A DNA stretch of 64,000 nt from Symsagittifera roscoffensis. Its lineage: Eukaryota; Xenacoelomorpha; Acoela; Convolutidae. Below are positions 31,537 to 41,794 of the stretch, one piece after another; position 1 is the stretch's first letter, and every line of letters begins with the position of its first letter. Below the pieces are notes generated by a model. It made no database searches. It was not told the DNA's origin and saw only the letters and a list, made by a program, of their open reading frames with translations. Made by a program: the position numbers and the translations under genes. The DNA lies in the NCBI RefSeq assembly GCF_963678635.1, contig NC_087065.1, positions 9,631,579 to 9,695,578 on the forward strand, written 5' to 3'.

Positions 31537-33521
31537 TTAAGGGCCGAAATTAAAAAACAGTTTGTAGAGGTCCTGATTGTCTTTTAGGTAAATTTGAAAA
31601 AACTGTTTATAGAGTCTCAAACAACTAACTGACATTTCATGTATATCTGACATTTCATGTATATTAACAGGTATCAAGTCATTTTGTTTGAAATAGTTAA
31701 AAGCCTGCACAATTCTAACTGTAAGCGATCTCTGTTTAGCGGTAGTAGAAAATTTTGCCAGTTTAATTACGCCTTTTGCTTTGCTCCTGGTACATGGTTC
31801 ACTTTTTTGGGAGTAAATCTGAGACAGAAAACCATTTTTTTTGTCCGATCGCAATTCCATAAACAAGTACTTAAACATCTCAAAAAAGTATAAATCAAAA
31901 ACAGTAAGCAAATTGTTTTCGTCCATAATTTCCTTAATTGATTCATATCTACGTTTGAAAAAAATTGCTCTCAAGATTCTTTTTTGTAGTTTCATTATCT
32001 CGGTAAGGTGAGATTGGGATGTATTGCCGTATATTAAAATTCCATAAGTGATTGTAGGGTTTACATATGCTTTGTAGAAGCGAAGCATCTGCTGTTTAGA
32101 AAAAAGATACCTAGCTTTCCAGACAATGCCACAAAATTTAGTTAATTTTTTGCACACATGTTCAATGTGAAATTTGAAACTAAGTTTCATCTCAACAAAA
32201 ATGCCTAAATATTTACACACATTTGTAATTTGAACTGTAGTACCAAAAGCAAAGTAATCTTTTGAAAAGTTACTACCAAATTTCATTATTTGAGTTTTAC
32301 CAGGATTGGCACAAAGTCCATTCGTTTTGAACCATCTATCCACTTTATTTAACGAACTATCAAAGTTATCGCAACAATTTGTTTCTGCATTGCATATTGT
32401 AGTATCATCAGCAAATAGAACAACCTCAGATCCTTTAGCAATTTTCGGAAGATCATTTATATAAATTAAAAACAAAAAAGGACCTAAAACTGACCCTTGC
32501 GGTACTCCACATGACATAGAGCGACTAGAAGATATTTTATTATCAGTTTGAACAAATTGAAACCGGTTCGTAAGGTAATTTTTTAGAAGGCAAAGAATCC
32601 GGCCTCTAAAGCCGTATTTTTCCAATTTTGCCAAAAGAAGATGATGATTTATGGTATCAAATGCATTTTTGAGATCAACAAGGCTTGATTGACCAACCAA
32701 TTTTTTGTCCCATCCCTCTCTAATAAATTCGGTGAATTCGATTAATGCGTCCACGCATGACTTTTTTTTTGAAATCCAAATTGTTTTTCATAAAGAATCT
32801 TCTGCTTGTTAGCAAAGTTATACATTCTATTGAATATTATCCTTTCAAAAATCTTGCTGAGTGAACTGAGTAAACTGATAGGTCTATAATTTTCCAAAGA
32901 TTCTTTTAAACCTCCCTTAAAAATGAGAATAACTTTTGCAACTTTTAAGCCTTGAGGAAAATAACCACTCTTAACGCATTGGTTGAAAAGGCTGCAAATT
33001 CTTACAGAAATTACAGGCAGCGATAATTTTATAATTTTGTTATTTATGCCATCATGACCATTTGAACCTTTGTTTTTCAACATGTATATGGCATTTTCAA
33101 TTTCCTTGCGGTTAATTTCATAAAAAACCATTGATTTTTCGATGCGATCTACATAACCCAACGCTTGTTTGTAATCAAATTCAGGATTTCTCAGTTTCTC
33201 GCCAATTGAGGCAAAAAATTCATTAAAAACATCAGCAGCCAAAAAACTCGTGTTTTTGGAGTTTCTTTTGCAAAATTCATTAAAGTCCTGGAACAGCGTT
33301 TTCGAATTTCTACCATTTCCAACTTTTTTGTCGTAATAAACTCTTTTTTCATTTCTTATTACCTTGGTTGCTAAATTTCTAGCTTGAGAATATTTCAGTT
33401 TATTCAATTCAGTAGGATTTTGTACCCACTTACTGAAAAGCCGATCGCGGTTTTTGAGGATTTTTTTGATTGAATCGGTAACCCATGACTGTTTTTGTGA
33501 TTTCGATTTTTCTAAGTCCAA
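31537..33521 (-). pseudogene. LINE reverse transcriptase (Jockey/CR1-like), one frameshift
   Basis: Two minus-strand frames (33521-32742 and 32754-31537) together cover a non-LTR reverse transcriptase. Motifs in order: ENYRPISLLSSLSKIFERII; LVDLKNAFDTINH (first catalytic Asp); CGVPQGSVLGPFLFLIYIND; VVLFADDTTI (catalytic DD); and KYLGIFVEMKLSFKFHIEH of the thumb. No endonuclease domain precedes it, so the copy is 5'-truncated. The single frameshift lies in a nine-base homopolymer (32762-32770): one more base would restore the frame, so a sequencing error is possible. It sits antisense in intron 1 of the coiled-coil gene. The motifs point to the Jockey/CR1/L2 group; finer assignment needs a tree. 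Confidence 0.9.
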
Positions 33522-33877
33522 AAGCTAAGCAAGTTTTCGAGCTCACTCTTAAGTTAGCAGCAGAAACTTATAAAAAGGCCTAGTCCGCAAAATTTACAGT
33601 TTTTCCTATTTTTGCGGACTAGGCAGTTTTTCCTTTTTACAGTTTTTCCTATTTTTACCGTATACCTTCTTCCTATTTTTTGTCGTTTTTTTTTACTTCT
33701 TGGACTCAAGGCTGAAATTCATGTGGTAGACGAAATTCTATGAAAGGATTTGATTTCGTAACAGATATGCAAAATGTTGTATTTAAGGCACAAAAACTGT
33801 AAATTTTGCGGACTAGGCCTTCTTATAAGTTTCTGCTAACTTAAGAGTGAGCTCGAGAATTTTGCTTAGTTCTTAGA
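33511..33877. repeat. Inverted repeat abutting the LINE 5' end
   Basis: Arms of about 85-90 bases, 33511-33602 and 33791-33877, are complements with a 3-base indel and few mismatches (GAGCTCACTCTTAAGTTAGC against GCTAACTTAAGAGTGAGCTC). The ~190-base loop holds several copies of a motif like AGTTTTTCCTATTTT. It starts exactly where the LINE coding sequence begins, so it may be a fold-back element into which the LINE inserted, or the reverse. Confidence 0.85.
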
Positions 33878-34099
33878 CTTATATTGATTGAAAATTAATC
33901 AAACAATTTATTAATATCAAAAAATCTGAGTTGAATTTTAATTTTTAGATGATTAGTCTACCCTTTTTTGTAGAAAAATAAAGTTATGTGAGGGTCTAAT
34001 TAAGATCTTTATTTTTCCAGTGAATACTTTTGAACACTTTGCTTTTTGTGCATTTTACAGGTTTTTTATGGCATTCAGAGCGCCTCTATGACAAGCTTT

Positions 34100-34180
34100 G
34101 TTTGAATTGCCAAACAACGTCTGAAAAGGCTCGGGTACGCTTTAACCGAGCCTTTTCAGACGTTGTTTGGCAATTCAAAC
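34100..34180. repeat. Perfect 35-bp hairpin
   Basis: 34100-34134 (GTTTGAATTGCCAAACAACG...) is the exact complement of 34146-34180, with an 11-base loop TACGCTTTAA region between. All 35 positions pair. Confidence 0.95.
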
Positions 34181-34189
34181 GAAGACATC

Positions 34190-34285
34190 TGTGGTGATTA
34201 GTTTGGATTCGTAGCTGAAATTTTGAAGCATGCTACTGAGTAGTATGTTTCAAGATTTCAGCTACGAATCTAAACTAATCACAAA
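34190..34285. repeat. Imperfect ~43-bp hairpin
   Basis: TGATTAGTTTGGATTCGTAG near 34195 returns as CTACGAATCTAAACTAATCA near 34263, with a short loop around ACTGAGTAGT. A few mismatches. It follows directly after the perfect hairpin at 34100-34180, and both lie shortly before exon 2. Confidence 0.85.
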
Positions 34286-34397
34286 AAAATGACTACCAAA
34301 ATGTGAAGGTAAAATGTTTGTTCACATCATCTGTTGAAACATTAACGCTGCAACTTCTGTTTCCAACTTCTGTGTACTCAACCGTGTCCTTCTGCAG

Positions 34398-34532
34398 GTC
34401 AGTATGAGAAGTTGCGTGTGGTGGAGAAAAAGAGTGGGGAGTTGGTGAAAAAACTGACAGATGGCCACAATGCACTCCCTGAACTGGAGAGAGAGCAACA
34501 CAAGCAGAGACACATTCGCTTATCTATCAGGG
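34398..34532 (+). CDS. Unrecognised coiled-coil protein, exon 2
   Basis: Acceptor CCTTCTGCAG ends at 34397; donor AGGG|GTCAGT starts at 34533. Both boundaries are phase 1. The 45 codons encode a charged helix (YEKLRVVEKKSGELVKKL, then LEREQHKQRHIRL) with heptad-like spacing of hydrophobic residues. Reading continues in frame from exon 1 and into exon 3. Confidence 0.65.
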
Positions 34533-35001
34533 GTCAGTCATTGTCATCAAAGCGGTATCAGTTTAAGATGCTAAATTCCTAAAAAATGTTCATGTGTTTT
34601 CAAGAAAAAATCTTATTTTTTTCTTGACCAAATCTCGTGGAAAAAACCACAAAAGAAATTTGAATTGTCGAGCACAATTTTTCTTTGACAAGTATATGGT
34701 ATAAGGTCACGTAGACCAAAAAGGCATGGACGCAATGATCTATATTTAAGACTCCCTATTTGACCGGAGATTCCTCTTTGCGAAACTCACATTGTCTTAT
34801 AACTGAGGATGGTTTGGCAAAATAAAAAAACGCAATACTGTGAATATTACCAGTTAAAAAAACTTATTACCAGCTTTAAAAAAATGTTGGTGGCCCATTC
34901 GATAGCGTCTTTTTGGTATTCTCTAAAAACTTATACCGAGGAGCGTTGAGCTATTGATTTAAAAATCTAACTGTTCTAGATCAAGCAAAGATCTTTTTCA
35001 G

Positions 35002-35381
35002 AAATGGAGCATTCGCAATCAATACGAAACCTTCTCGTGCGCCGAGAAAAAGAGTACCGACGCCTAGTCGCCGAGGGCAAAAACGTTCCCAGAGCCTCCG
35101 TCCTTGAAATAGTCGGTGAAGATGCCGCCGACCAGTTCGACGGAATCGGAGCCACAGCCTCCGAGAACCGAAAAGCACGATTGCTGATTCGGTTCCGAAA
35201 CATCTGTCTCCGAATCGCCAACGAGTTCCGAGCACGACTTGAGATCATTGAGGAGAAGAAACGAAAAAGAGCGATTCGGGATAATGTTGCGAGCACTAAA
35301 AAATTCGCGAATCTGCTGGAGGCGGTGAGGGCACTCGGATTTGCACCCGAGGGCGAAAAAAAGGAGGATACTTGGAACCAG
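35002..35381 (+). CDS. Unrecognised coiled-coil protein, exon 3
   Basis: Acceptor ATCTTTTTCAG ends at 35001; its first two bases complete a Glu codon with exon 2. It encodes a strongly charged, Arg-rich segment (IRNLLVRREKEYRRL, later ARLEIIEEKKRKRAIRD) with predicted long helices and a short Asp/Gly-rich break (VGEDAADQFDGIG). The exon is clearly GC-richer than its surroundings. It ends either at CAG|GTATAA (35381), splicing in phase 0 to 41176, or at the TAA six bases on (35385-35387), giving a 253-aa form. I prefer the splice because the downstream exon fits in phase and has a poly(A) signal. Confidence 0.65.
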
Positions 35382-35693
35382 GTATAAAACGTTGACAAAC
35401 GTTGGAAAAATTACTTAAAATTACCTAAAAGTAGCAACTGACGACCTCTTTCACAAAAAGTTGCAAGCAAAAGCTTCTTTTGCAGACAAAATATGCTTCA
35501 AACTTACCTAAAAGTTTAAGTTAGCAAGCCAGAAACTGTCAGAGAGCTCTTTTAAATAATGATTCCGTCGGTTCCAAATTTTTGCTTCTTATGTTTTTGC
35601 TGTGAGCTTCAGTTTCGGGTAGTTTAGTTAAACAGAACCAAAAATCAATTTTCTCAGAAAAACAAGACTAATTGTGTTTTTTTTTAGCATAAC

Positions 35694-35880
35694 GCTCGAC
35701 TAGCATAAAAATCCAAGCACAAACAATTCAATTATTGTCAAAACTAAAATAGTTATCGACAAAAATTATATGAAAATCTCATTTTTGTACACTTTTCATA
35801 ACTTGCGCTGGGTGTTTTGTTCAAGCCAACACAGGTACGGAGTGACTGATCTCGATTTAGATGACAATGAATTTCTTTTG
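35694..35880. repeat. 187-bp direct repeat, copy 1
   Basis: From GCTCGACTAGCATAAAAATC to ATGACAATGAATTTCTTTTG; repeated at 36598-36784 with almost no changes. Both lie in intron 3 of the coiled-coil gene, 904 bases apart. Confidence 0.9.
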
Positions 35881-36110
35881 CTTGTTGATTGCTTAGTTTA
35901 CCAATCTCTCAATTTTCTATTTTTCAGACATGCAAATTTCAATTTGAACAGATTGTGATTGTTGTTTTGTATTTCTGAGAACTATGATAGTCAAAAGTTA
36001 TCTAGTTTTCAAATTTTTATGTTAGTAGAGAGGTCAACCTGCTCGCATATCAGGGCAAAACCTTGATTGTTTCGACTGCCCATAAATCGGTATCGAACTG
36101 TTGGTAAAAA

Positions 36111-36153
36111 AAACAATATCAACCATCGATTAGAACGATGGTTGATATTGTTT
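36111..36153. repeat. Perfect 18-bp hairpin
   Basis: AAACAATATCAACCATCG pairs fully with 36136-36153 across a 7-base loop ATTAGAA. It lies between the two copies of the 187-bp direct repeat. Confidence 0.9.
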
Positions 36154-36597
36154 GATTAGAACAAAATCAATAGGACCAGTTTGCTTGCCTCAATTTCTGA
36201 AATTAAAACGATTTTGTAGTCCGAAATAATTCTGTGCGCATAAGAAAGTCCCGTTACAATTTCGGCGTCCTCGCTAAAACGGCCCTTCAAGTCACCAAAA
36301 TTCATCGAACTCCAAAATAATCAAAGGCAAAATATCTCTTCAGATTTAAAATTAAAGAGTCAATATCTTCAATGGGGTTTAATTTTTTTTTGATTGAAAC
36401 GATTATTTTGGTCGCCAAAACCTGGTTGAACAAAAACCACCCCAAGCATGAATATTCCGACTTTCGAAGAAAATTTGAATTTTTATGCCTCGGGTCATTT
36501 AATTCCCAAATAATTCATAATCTATTAATTCAAAATTAATAGCATTAAGACGACGTGACACTAGAACGACAACTATGAGTTAAGACATGCAAAATGA

Positions 36598-36784
36598 GCT
36601 CGACTAGCATAAAAATCCAAGCACAAACAATTCAATTATTGTCAAAAGTAAAATAGTTATCGACAAAAATTATATGAAAATCTCATTTTTGTACACTTTT
36701 CATAACTTGCGCTGGGTGTTTTGTTCAAGCCAACACAGGTACGGAGTGACTGATCTCGATTTAGATGACAATGAATTTCTTTTG
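36598..36784. repeat. 187-bp direct repeat, copy 2
   Basis: Partner of 35694-35880. It is preceded by a 64-bp segment (36537-36600) found again at 40300-40363, and followed by a diverged hAT-MITE-like piece (36885-36965, GCGCCAAAAGCGCCTTTAGA). Confidence 0.9.
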
Positions 36785-37247
36785 CGGCTTGTTTTTAAGC
36801 CGCCATTGATTTTGAAAAGCAGCTTAAAAATCCATTCTCCGGCATTGTTTGTAAATTTTGTGACCAAAAATTTTCGTTGTTTTTTTGGCGCGCATTGACC
36901 TTCGAAATTAGTATGTTTTAGCGCCAAAAGCGCCTTTAGAAAAATTTTCTGGTTGGTCACCGAAATGGGATTTCATGAAAAATACTGATTTTTTTTTAAA
37001 TTCTCAAATCATATCAAGCAAGCAGTTTGGTTTTTACCGAATTCTACTGGTACGTTGCCAGACACAAAATGTATTTGAAGCATAAAAAAACTTTGAAGCA
37101 TAAAAAACTTATTTCTGCACATAGTTATACATGCAAAAACAATTGATAAAATCGCTTGCTTGAAATGACACGGAAATATATCAATTTTTCTAAGAATCAG
37201 TAATAAAAATATAATTCATGTCAGGGGCAGATAGAGTTTTCAGCTTG

Positions 37248-38540
37248 CAGTAATTTATTTAAATGGAAATAGCTCAGGTTACTATAAAAATTCCAATAAA
37301 AACTAAATGGATATACTTACTGGGATAAAAATATAGAAGTTATTTTGAAAAAATACTTCTCCGACGAAAAGATGCCGAATATGACATAGGCATTGTTTGT
37401 GTAATCATCTCATCAAATAACTCTTCACTGAAACTGTTCTTTTTGCATTTAATCTACAGGTTCGTCGTAAAATAGTATGCACATAAGAATCAGATTACGA
37501 TCTAAGTGCAAATTTAGCAGTCAAAAAGTAAATTTCATTGTTTTTCGCTGTACCCAGTAAACGGATGCCTCAAAATCAAACAAACTTGAGAAAATTGGAG
37601 TAATAGGTATATTTTTTATTCCACTGGGAAACTTGAAAAAATAAATTAGAATTCGAAACTAGAGATCGCCCACGTTTTTTGTGACCTTAACACTTTAACT
37701 GTTCGAAAATGGAGTTTGTTTTCCTATTAAAAAAATTGCTGAACTTGCTGAGTCAAACCGCAAAAAAAACAAGTTTTAAGACTTTTCCTGAAAAGAAAAA
37801 CCGAAAACAATCATCAACAGCAGTATCATCATTGACATTTAGTATCAAACCGGTTTAAATCGCCGCCTAAGTGCTCCAGTGCTTATTTGAATCATTTGGA
37901 CAAAATGAACAACACTGGAAGCATTAAACGCATTTCTCAAAATGGGTCGAGATTCGACAAAAAAAGAGCAGAAAAAAGTAACTTGAATTAAACAGAATTA
38001 TCATAGAGCTTTTTTTGCCAAATTCGGAACCAAAACCTAACCCAAAAAATGGGTCATTCTGGTGTTTCTTAATTAATTTAAAAAAACTACTATCAACATT
38101 TAACTATCAATAAAAATCAACATTTTTTTGGCTGTCAAGCGAAAATGTATTATCTTATTCAGATCTTTTGAAGACTTACCCTGCTAGAACTTTGTTGAAT
38201 TGTGTCTCAGGCTTCGTTTGATAAATTTTTTTCTATCAATTAACTCATTAGTTTGAATAGTTTTTCGAATTTTGACTACAAAAAACAAAATTGACCCATT
38301 TTTGGGGTAAAAACTTGGTTCCGAAGTTGGCAAAATAAATTGCACCATAATGACTCTGATAAAACCGAAGCAACTTTTGTGCTGTTCACTTTTGGTCTAA
38401 TCTCGGCCCAATTTGAGAAAACGTATTTGAAGTTTCCATTGTAGCTTTTTGTCTGAATAATTTGAATCAGCTCCGTATTATTATGCAACGTATCGCGCAA
38501 TTATCCTTATTCGACATTTTAAAACCCCCAAAAACCAAAT
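37248..38540. repeat. Fold-back repeat family, copy A
   Basis: Begins TTTATTTAAATGGAAATAGC and ends near CCCCCAAAAACCAAA. It contains inner inverted arms: GCCAAATTCGGAACCAAAAC with AATGGGTCATTCTGG (37,995-38,075), against TTGACCCATTTTTGGGGTAA and GGTTCCGAAGTTGGCAAA (38,285-38,340). Copies B (39724-40300) and C (41795-43250) share most of it. Confidence 0.8.
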
Positions 38541-39321
38541 TTTGATAACCAGAAAAATCTTGATAACAAAAAGAACCCAAAATGTCCGTTTATGGGCTTT
38601 TTTCGAAAAAAGATTTAACCCAAATAACACGCGTTTCGGAACTCGTTCTTTTAAAAAAAATTCTTTTTTTGCCAAAAGCTTCTTGAGAAAAATATTACGG
38701 TCGACCGTTCAAAAATAATGTCCTGAATTAGTTTTATTTGGGGATTTTCTGTTGGTGATAGTGAAGCATTCCTCGAGTCGGCTAATAAATTACTTCCAAA
38801 TTTGCAGTTTACAATGAAAAACCAGATGCACAATAATTTGGTGTTTGTGGTTTTGAATGTAAGCGCAGACTCATCAAACTAGCACAAATTAAGTTGGTAC
38901 CAGATTCTCCCTGATACCAGCACTATTTGGTGGCTGCACCCCTTTAGAGTACAAACGGAAAATCAATGGGGACTGTCGTCTATCGGGTTTTCAGAAACAC
39001 CTCAAAATGAAAACAATTCGACAAAGCTTGGAGCAAACCCGAACAAAAATGTTTAATCAAATTAGAGCAGCCTACTGGATTGCCCTTATTCTCAGTATTT
39101 TCTCGTTTTAAATTTTTAGAGCATGAGTAGCAAATAAAAAGTAAGACTTGATGCAAAACTTAATTAGACCGCCTTGTACTGCTATAAAGAAACTGGTTTT
39201 CGATGGTTCCAGAATTTTGAAACCGAAACTTGACTTCCCAACATTTTCCACAGATTTCGGTAGATACTTATGGTCCAAACAAAATTTTTTTTCTGAGCCC
39301 AAGTTATTCTTGAACCCTTAG

Positions 39322-39631
39322 GTCATAAACCGGATTAAATGGTCCACACGAATTTGCTCTGAAATCTTTTGGTTCACAAGGTCTAAAACCACATTTTTTT
39401 ACCAACACGGTCTGATTCACAAGTCTTTCGGCTCAAACCGTCTGAACCCGGTTGCTTCGGTCCTCACGGTCTGAAACCTGATTCTTTTAGTCCACAAGGT
39501 CTGAAACCAGATTCTACCGTCCGCACGGTCTAAACATAATGTTTTTTGGTCCACATGGTCTGAACATACCATCTTCTGTTCCCAACGGTCTGAACATGCT
39601 AAATATTTGTTCATACGGTCTTAACATAAGG
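39322..39631. repeat. 30-bp minisatellite, about ten copies
   Basis: A unit like GGTCCACACGGTCTGAAACC plus a variable ten bases repeats about every 30 bases, degenerate at both ends and best in the middle (39430-39610). Because 30 is a multiple of three, the minus strand reads a ten-residue repeat (FQTVRTEATG, CSDHVDQKTL). No other evidence of coding. Confidence 0.85.
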
Positions 39632-39723
39632 GGGATCACAGAGGGAGTCTGAACGCTTTTAGTTGCATATTTTCCGATAAGAATAATTGGCAAAACTTTT
39701 ATAGATCACGTGTGCAAGCACTT

Positions 39724-40300
39724 GCAGTAGTTTATTTAAATGGAAATAGCTCAGGTTACTATAAAAATTCCAATAAAAACTAAATGGATATACTTGCTGC
39801 TGGGATAAAAATATAGAAGTAATTTTGAAAAAATACTTCTCCGACGAAAAGATGTCGAATATGACATAGGCATTGTTTGTGTAATCATCTCATCAAATAA
39901 CTCTTCACTGAAACTGTTCTTTTTGCATTTAATCCACAGGTTCGTCGTAAAATAGTATGCACATAAGAATCAGATTACGATCTAAGTGCAAATTTAGCAG
40001 TCAAAAAATAAATTTTGGTTCCGAAGTTGGCAAAATAAATTGCACCATAATGACTGACAAAATCTAAGCAATTTTTGTGCTGTTCACTTTTGGTCTAATC
40101 TTGACCCAATTTGAGAAAACGTATTTGAATTTTCCATTGTAGCTGATTTTGTCTGAATAATTTGAATCAGCTCCGTATTATTACGCAACGTATCGCGCAA
40201 TTATCTTTATTCGACATTTTTAAACCCCCAAAAACCAAACTTTTAAAATAAAGTAATAATTAGAGGTGAGATGTTTTTTCAAGTTTGAACTCGAGACATT
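39724..40300. repeat. Fold-back repeat family, copy B (internally deleted)
   Basis: Matches copy A from its start to about 37520, then jumps to sequence equal to about 38318-38500, so it lacks roughly 770 bases including one inverted arm. It ends at CTCGAGACATT, directly before the 64-bp repeat shared with 36537-36600. Confidence 0.8.
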
Positions 40301-40363
40301 AATAGCATTAAGACGACGTGACACTAGAACGACAACTATGAGTTAAGACATGCAAAATGAGCT

Positions 40364-41175
40364 GATCGAAATAAGCAAAGTATTTCTGTCAAGAGTACAG
40401 CAGCAAAATTTGTATGCAGCGTCGTCTTAAAATCCCCCCACAAGCGGTTGTCGTCTTAACAGCTGTTGTATTATTTGCTGGACACCGGAAAACAAGACTA
40501 CATAAAAATCAGTTAACTCTTTTCTAATTATTTTTAATTCCACTAGATAAACATTTAAATTGAACGTATTATCACTTCTATTCATTGTCGACTCGGTAAA
40601 TAAATTCAAAATTCAAAAAAAAATTATTTGTGATTGTCCATTTCGATCATTATCCATTCTAGTTAATTCCGAAAGAGCGCGAAAAAAAGGACCTTGATCG
40701 TATACTTTGCTCGCTCTCGCTGAAAACCCGTCGAGGGTATTCACTCATACTATACCTAAGGTATTATATCCTGGGTTGCCCACCACAGCAGATAATGCGG
40801 CGGAACATACACATCCATATATGGTTTGTATGGAAAATGAATAATCATACGTCGCACATAATTTACTTTCAAACACCATCAAAATAGTTTTGACGTCAAT
40901 GATGCCTTTTTAGTTTTTTCCCACTACATACAAATTAATAGAATTTATGGTTGCCAGTTTCCGGCTTAAAACTAAAATTATCATTATTGAATGTTGTTCC
41001 CGTAATAGAAAAATGAGCAATAATGATGGAAAATTATTGAAGTTGCGTTATTTTAATGGCTTCAATTGTCGTTAATTTTCCTATTACGGTGCGATGTAAT
41101 AATATGGTGCGATGTATGGTTACATAAATCAGGATCAGACCAATACTTCAGATTTAATAATTTTTGTGATAACAG
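40364..41175. other. Intron 3 stretch, nothing further identified
   Basis: AT-rich intronic DNA. A small palindrome-like segment CACATCCATATATGGTTTG occurs near 40810. No coding evidence up to the exon 4 acceptor. Confidence 0.35.
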
Positions 41176-41292
41176 GTGCAAAATTGTCGCTACTTGAGGG
41201 GCCATGAACCGAAAAATATGAAGATGCCAAAACATGGAATGCTCACACAGTTCGTGTTCGGTGGTGAAGAAATCCAAGAAGAAGACGAATAA
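41176..41292 (+). CDS. Unrecognised coiled-coil protein, terminal exon 4
   Basis: Acceptor TGTGATAACAG ends at 41175. The 38 codons in phase 0 contain CRYLRGHEPKNMKMPKHGM and a closing acidic tail GGEEIQEEDE, then TAA at 41290-41292. AATAAA follows at 41304-41309. Joined to exons 1-3 the protein is 290 aa. Coding-like codon use in an otherwise repeat-filled region supports it. The 5.8-kb intron before it leaves room for a missed exon, and the exon could belong to a different transcript. Confidence 0.5.
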   Translation: MQNCRYLRGHEPKNMKMPKHGMLTQFVFGGEEIQEEDE

Positions 41293-41303
41293 GACCCAAG
41301 CAA

Positions 41304-41309
41304 AATAAA
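41304..41309 (+). terminator. Poly(A) signal after coiled-coil gene
   Basis: AATAAA 12 bases after the stop of exon 4. An unusually close spacing, but compatible with a very short 3' UTR. Confidence 0.4.
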
Positions 41310-41794
41310 CGCTTGAAATATCGATTCTACTGAATTTTTCTTTTCTGATGACAGGGAGAGATGTTATTGTTTTTAGACTAAAAACTCTACTTTCAAATGG
41401 AACCTTTATTAGTATAACCATTTTTACAGCATCGTAGAATATAAAAACAAATCTTACTGAAAACTAATTAGGCTAACAAATTATTGTTTGATTGGAATCA
41501 ATAATTAACACAGAGGCGAGGCGGAGCTTTAAAACACTTGCGATGCAATCAAAACATTGCGTTACACGATATTGAAAAGAAAAAAGATTCAATTTTTTTG
41601 CAAAATAAAATGCACAAAAATACTTGATCCCTCTTGAACCACGCAAAATCATTTAAACTAATCGCCATTGAATGTATTCAATATAACTTGGTTCAGCCGA
41701 TATAACAAAAAAATGTTCTCGTATAACAGTAGAAAAAAAAATATTCAAACCTAGAGTTGGTAAATTTACAAACTACAGAAACTATTATTTTTTA

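Noticed and set aside
34976-35398. 140-codon minus-strand frame
   Set aside because: Shadow of coiled-coil exon 3 on the plus strand, which joins its neighbours in phase.
41062-41421. 119-codon minus-strand frame
   Set aside because: It is antisense to the plus-strand terminal exon 41176-41292, which has an acceptor, coding-like codons and a poly(A) signal.
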